Origin: Glossina fuscipes | Taxonomy: Eukaryota > Arthropoda > Insecta > Diptera > Glossinidae | Direction of reading: 5' to 3' | Assembly (NCBI RefSeq): GCF_014805625.2 | Contig: NW_023998414.1 | Coordinates: forward strand, 17,796,614-17,860,613 | Length of the DNA: 64,000 nt | Part shown: positions 61,187 through 64,000 of the stretch, piece after piece | Layout: each line of letters starts with the position of its first letter | How positions within the stretch are numbered: the stretch's first letter is position 1 | Notes under the pieces: generated by a model | Databases searched by the model: none | Seen by the model: the letters and a program-made list of their open reading frames with translations, nothing else | Told to the model about the DNA's origin: nothing | Position numbers and translations under genes: made by a program

Positions 61187-64000
61187 AGAGGAAAACTCTT
61201 CGCATGGAAGTTGTTCGATTTTTTATTAGGAACTCATATATTCAATCGACGTGGAGAAAGTCAAGATCAAAATCTACAAGAACTCTTCATGATCACAACA
61301 CATACATTAGTGGATTGTAGAGAAATTTATTTTTCTATTTTGCTTAACCCTCCGAAAATATCGAGAGGAGTTAGAGAAGGGCGTATCATCAAAATATTTA
61401 ATTTTATTAAAACGACTGGACTAGCCCATTAGGCTATCATTTAAAAAAACAAATGCAGCCAATAGTCGTAGTTGCTCAAGTGCTTATCCAACTTTAGTCT
61501 TGGAATTAATTATTCCTTTAGTCTAAACAGGTCATAATAGTATTTATTATAATAAGAATAATATATCCATATATACCTACGATGAAAAAATTAGCCCAAG
61601 GAAAAAAAATTCGAACAAAGTTGTAACATTACTGCGTGGATGTGACTCCGACATGCGGTTACACTGCGCACTACTCTTGAATTATATAAAACACGTAAAT
61701 AAGTATATAGTAGTGTCAAATGTCCTTCGGGATTTTGCTTATTTGACGCCTATTGAGTTTAAGATCGTACCAATGAGTTGTGCTTCTTAGGTTAACGTAG
61801 AGATCTATTTTCAGGAATTTGTATGTGAATATTACCTCTCCTGACTCGACTGACTGACTTTGCTCTCCGCAAATATTTTGCTTATATACCCTTCTACAAG
61901 GAAGTTACGAGTACCTAACATCATTATTACATATTTGTGTTAATCCCTCCTCTGCGAATTTTCGCTAATCTTTGCGATAATCGCCAGTTGCATTAGTCAG
62001 GTGAAGACGTGATGCACTGATTTCTTACAAAATTGGGTAGTTTTCATAGAAACCCAAATCTCGAAATATGGAATTTTCGCAGCACTAGACATACGCGTTT
62101 ATGAAAAAGTGTTGTAGCTGATTATTCACGCGCTTGCATTGTTTTCATGGCTTGTAAGTTATGTTGGGTTGTTCCTTTCAAATCATACCTCAGGAAACTC
62201 GAGCCCGTGCTCTCTGTCGTAACGCTTGCTTTGGTGGAAAGTGAGAGCGGCGGGTAAATTCGGGTCATTGCCAATACTCTCGTGCACAGCAACAATATTC
62301 TTTGCACCCCGTTGTACGGATACAATGTGATTCGAGTCCATATCATACCATAATAAAAATTATTAAATGGTGTACGTAAGCCTTTACTTCTAACATGTTT
62401 GCATGACAACAAAGGCACTCTGCACTCTGCTGGTGCCACACGTGAGATATTTGATGTTAAAATTCTTATATAATTTGGCGAAATTTTCATTAATTTTAAT
62501 TTTTAAAAGACAATGCAAATGCACACAATACTAGTAACATGATTGTTTATATAAACATATAATTTTGAATAAAACATTCTCGAAAGCATTCAAATAGCAT
62601 TTTGATCCATGAGACATAATGGAAAATCCAAAATGAAATTTTATTGTTTATTTTACTTTATTTCATACTTATGAACTTTTCTGCTTGCATTTTGTACCGG
62701 CATGTTTTGTAGTAAATGTAATACAATTTTGTTCCCTTGTCACATTTCTATTGTTTTGAAAAATGCAAGCACATAAAACTCAATTGTTGTGTGCATATAT
62801 ATTACCTACGTAAGTGGGAGGATTAAATACATCGCGTGAATTTGTCAGCAGATATTTAATTGACCGTAAAACGTTACACCAAATTCTAAAATGGTAGGCA
62901 GGCAATAAATAAAAATTGAATGCAACAAAACTATATTTGTTTTAAGGCGACTTGATACTACACTCATCCGGCTGAATTTAAGTTAAGGTGTTAAATAAAA
63001 CTAACTTTTAGTTACGCATTATTTTCTTTAAACACAATAAATATTGTACAGCAGTGGCCATCACATCGTAAATAAATAAAAACCAAAAATATGCGGTGGG
63101 TGGTGGATATAAATTTTTGGCTAAATGTAAGTCACAGGTCGTATTAAGTGAGAAGATTAACAGCAGATTTTTAGTCTTTCACTACTTACATCAATTGCGT
63201 TGATGTATGCGACATTCGGAAGGGCCTGAAATAGAACCACCTTTTATTACATCAATCGATTCAGTATCATCTTCTTATCTGATATAAGCTTGTCTGTCCC
63301 CCTGTCCGTATTGGCTTCTTGTGTACAATCTGTAGCCCATCATTTTTGACATGTTTCGATGAAACTTGAATTGTATGAGTTTACGATTAAAATTTTGAAG
63401 CCTCCGAAATATTGATGGCTGCTGCAACTCTACACGTCGGATTCGTAATAGTGAGCCGAGTGAGTCGAGAGCAAGCAAAGCTGTTCTAATAATAGATTTA
63501 CATAAATTTACATGTACCGAGTAGTATAACGCTTTTTCTACCTATGTGAAAATGAACTCAGTTGAAATGTATATATATGTATACATATATATATGTGATT
63601 TTTATACACATTTGAAATTGCAGGTATTGAAGATCGTTGACTCTTGTGAACTAACGGAATTTCGCGAAAGAATCATTTGGGCTACTGCATAGCCAAATAG
63701 TTACCAAGCGCGACTATCTAGTCAGTATACTGTGGTTATAATAGTTGTCCGGTCGAAGTTATAGTGAGTATTTGTCTGCCAAATGTATACAAGTTGCCAT
63801 TCACGCATATACACCTCCCAGGATGCGGTCGCTCCCTATCCTCTTACTCCGTAATACAATGCAAGAAAGATATGCCCTGAATGGTCATAAGAAAACAAAA
63901 AAAAAAAAAAAAAAAACAATTGCGCGACACGAATTTTAGATATATATGTCAATTCTTGGAGCCGTGGATCAATTGGCGTAAGGGGGAAAACTTTCCCTTA
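61187..64000. other. Right-end non-coding stretch
   Basis: No gene recognised. It holds a dispersed-repeat copy (63235-63480), a poly(A) run near 63897-63916 and short random open frames. The window ends inside this stretch. Confidence 0.45.
63235..63480 (+). repeat. Dispersed repeat copy
   Basis: Blocks CCTTTTATTACATCAATCG, CTTGTCTGTCCCCCTGTCCG, CTTGTGTACAATCTGTAGCC and CATGTTTCGATGAAACTTG match the family order; the right part is lost or diverged. Confidence 0.55.

Noticed and set aside
63958..64000. tRNA-like start (GCCGTGGATCAATTGGCG) at the window end
   Set aside because: It has an A-box-like look, but the following bases do not close a D arm and the window ends before a B box could be tested.

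Overview
The window looks like AT-rich nuclear DNA of a higher fly. It has short spliced introns with GT..AG ends, AATAAA poly(A) signals, many poly(A)/poly(T) runs and microsatellites, and decayed dispersed repeats. The five recognisable proteins are of ordinary fly type. A calyptrate such as a tsetse fly (Glossina) fits, but the species is an inference. No prokaryotic operon, CRISPR array, rRNA or confident tRNA gene was seen.

Layout. Positions 1-33384 are a gene desert: no protein was recognised. It holds simple repeats, one well-formed pogo/Tigger-type MITE (6695-7139), a recent 114-bp tandem duplication with CT tracts (15745-15981), dispersed-repeat remnants and a few exon-like open stretches of unknown meaning (2508-3248, 12060-12127, 13435-13614, 32147-32256). 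A 100-N assembly gap lies at 33385-33484.

Positions 33762-56215 form a gene island. On the + strand are Uch (33762-34445, one exon, ubiquitin C-terminal hydrolase) and GCS1 (36367-38985, one exon, ER alpha-glucosidase I). On the - strand is a TMEM68/DIESL-like acyltransferase (45937-42799, four exons). On the + strand follows Tango2 (48266-50586, four exons). It is tail-to-tail with RRP12 on the - strand (56215-50853, ten exons). Exon structures of the spliced genes were read by hand. Every junction is GT..AG, all phases agree, and the summed lengths (320, 283 and 1388 aa) match the sizes expected for the families.

Positions 56216-64000 are mostly non-coding, with dispersed repeats. They also hold a phase-compatible pair of exon-like segments (59259-59361 and 61080-61186) that may be an undescribed small gene or the 5' part of a longer one.

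The five genes are housekeeping genes: ubiquitin recycling, N-glycan trimming and glycerolipid synthesis in the ER, lipid/haem-linked Tango2, and ribosomal subunit maturation. They do not form one pathway. No convincing new multi-gene system was found. The best leads are the MITE, the 59-61 kb exon pair, and the reading frame at 2.5-3.25 kb that is broken only by two TGA codons.
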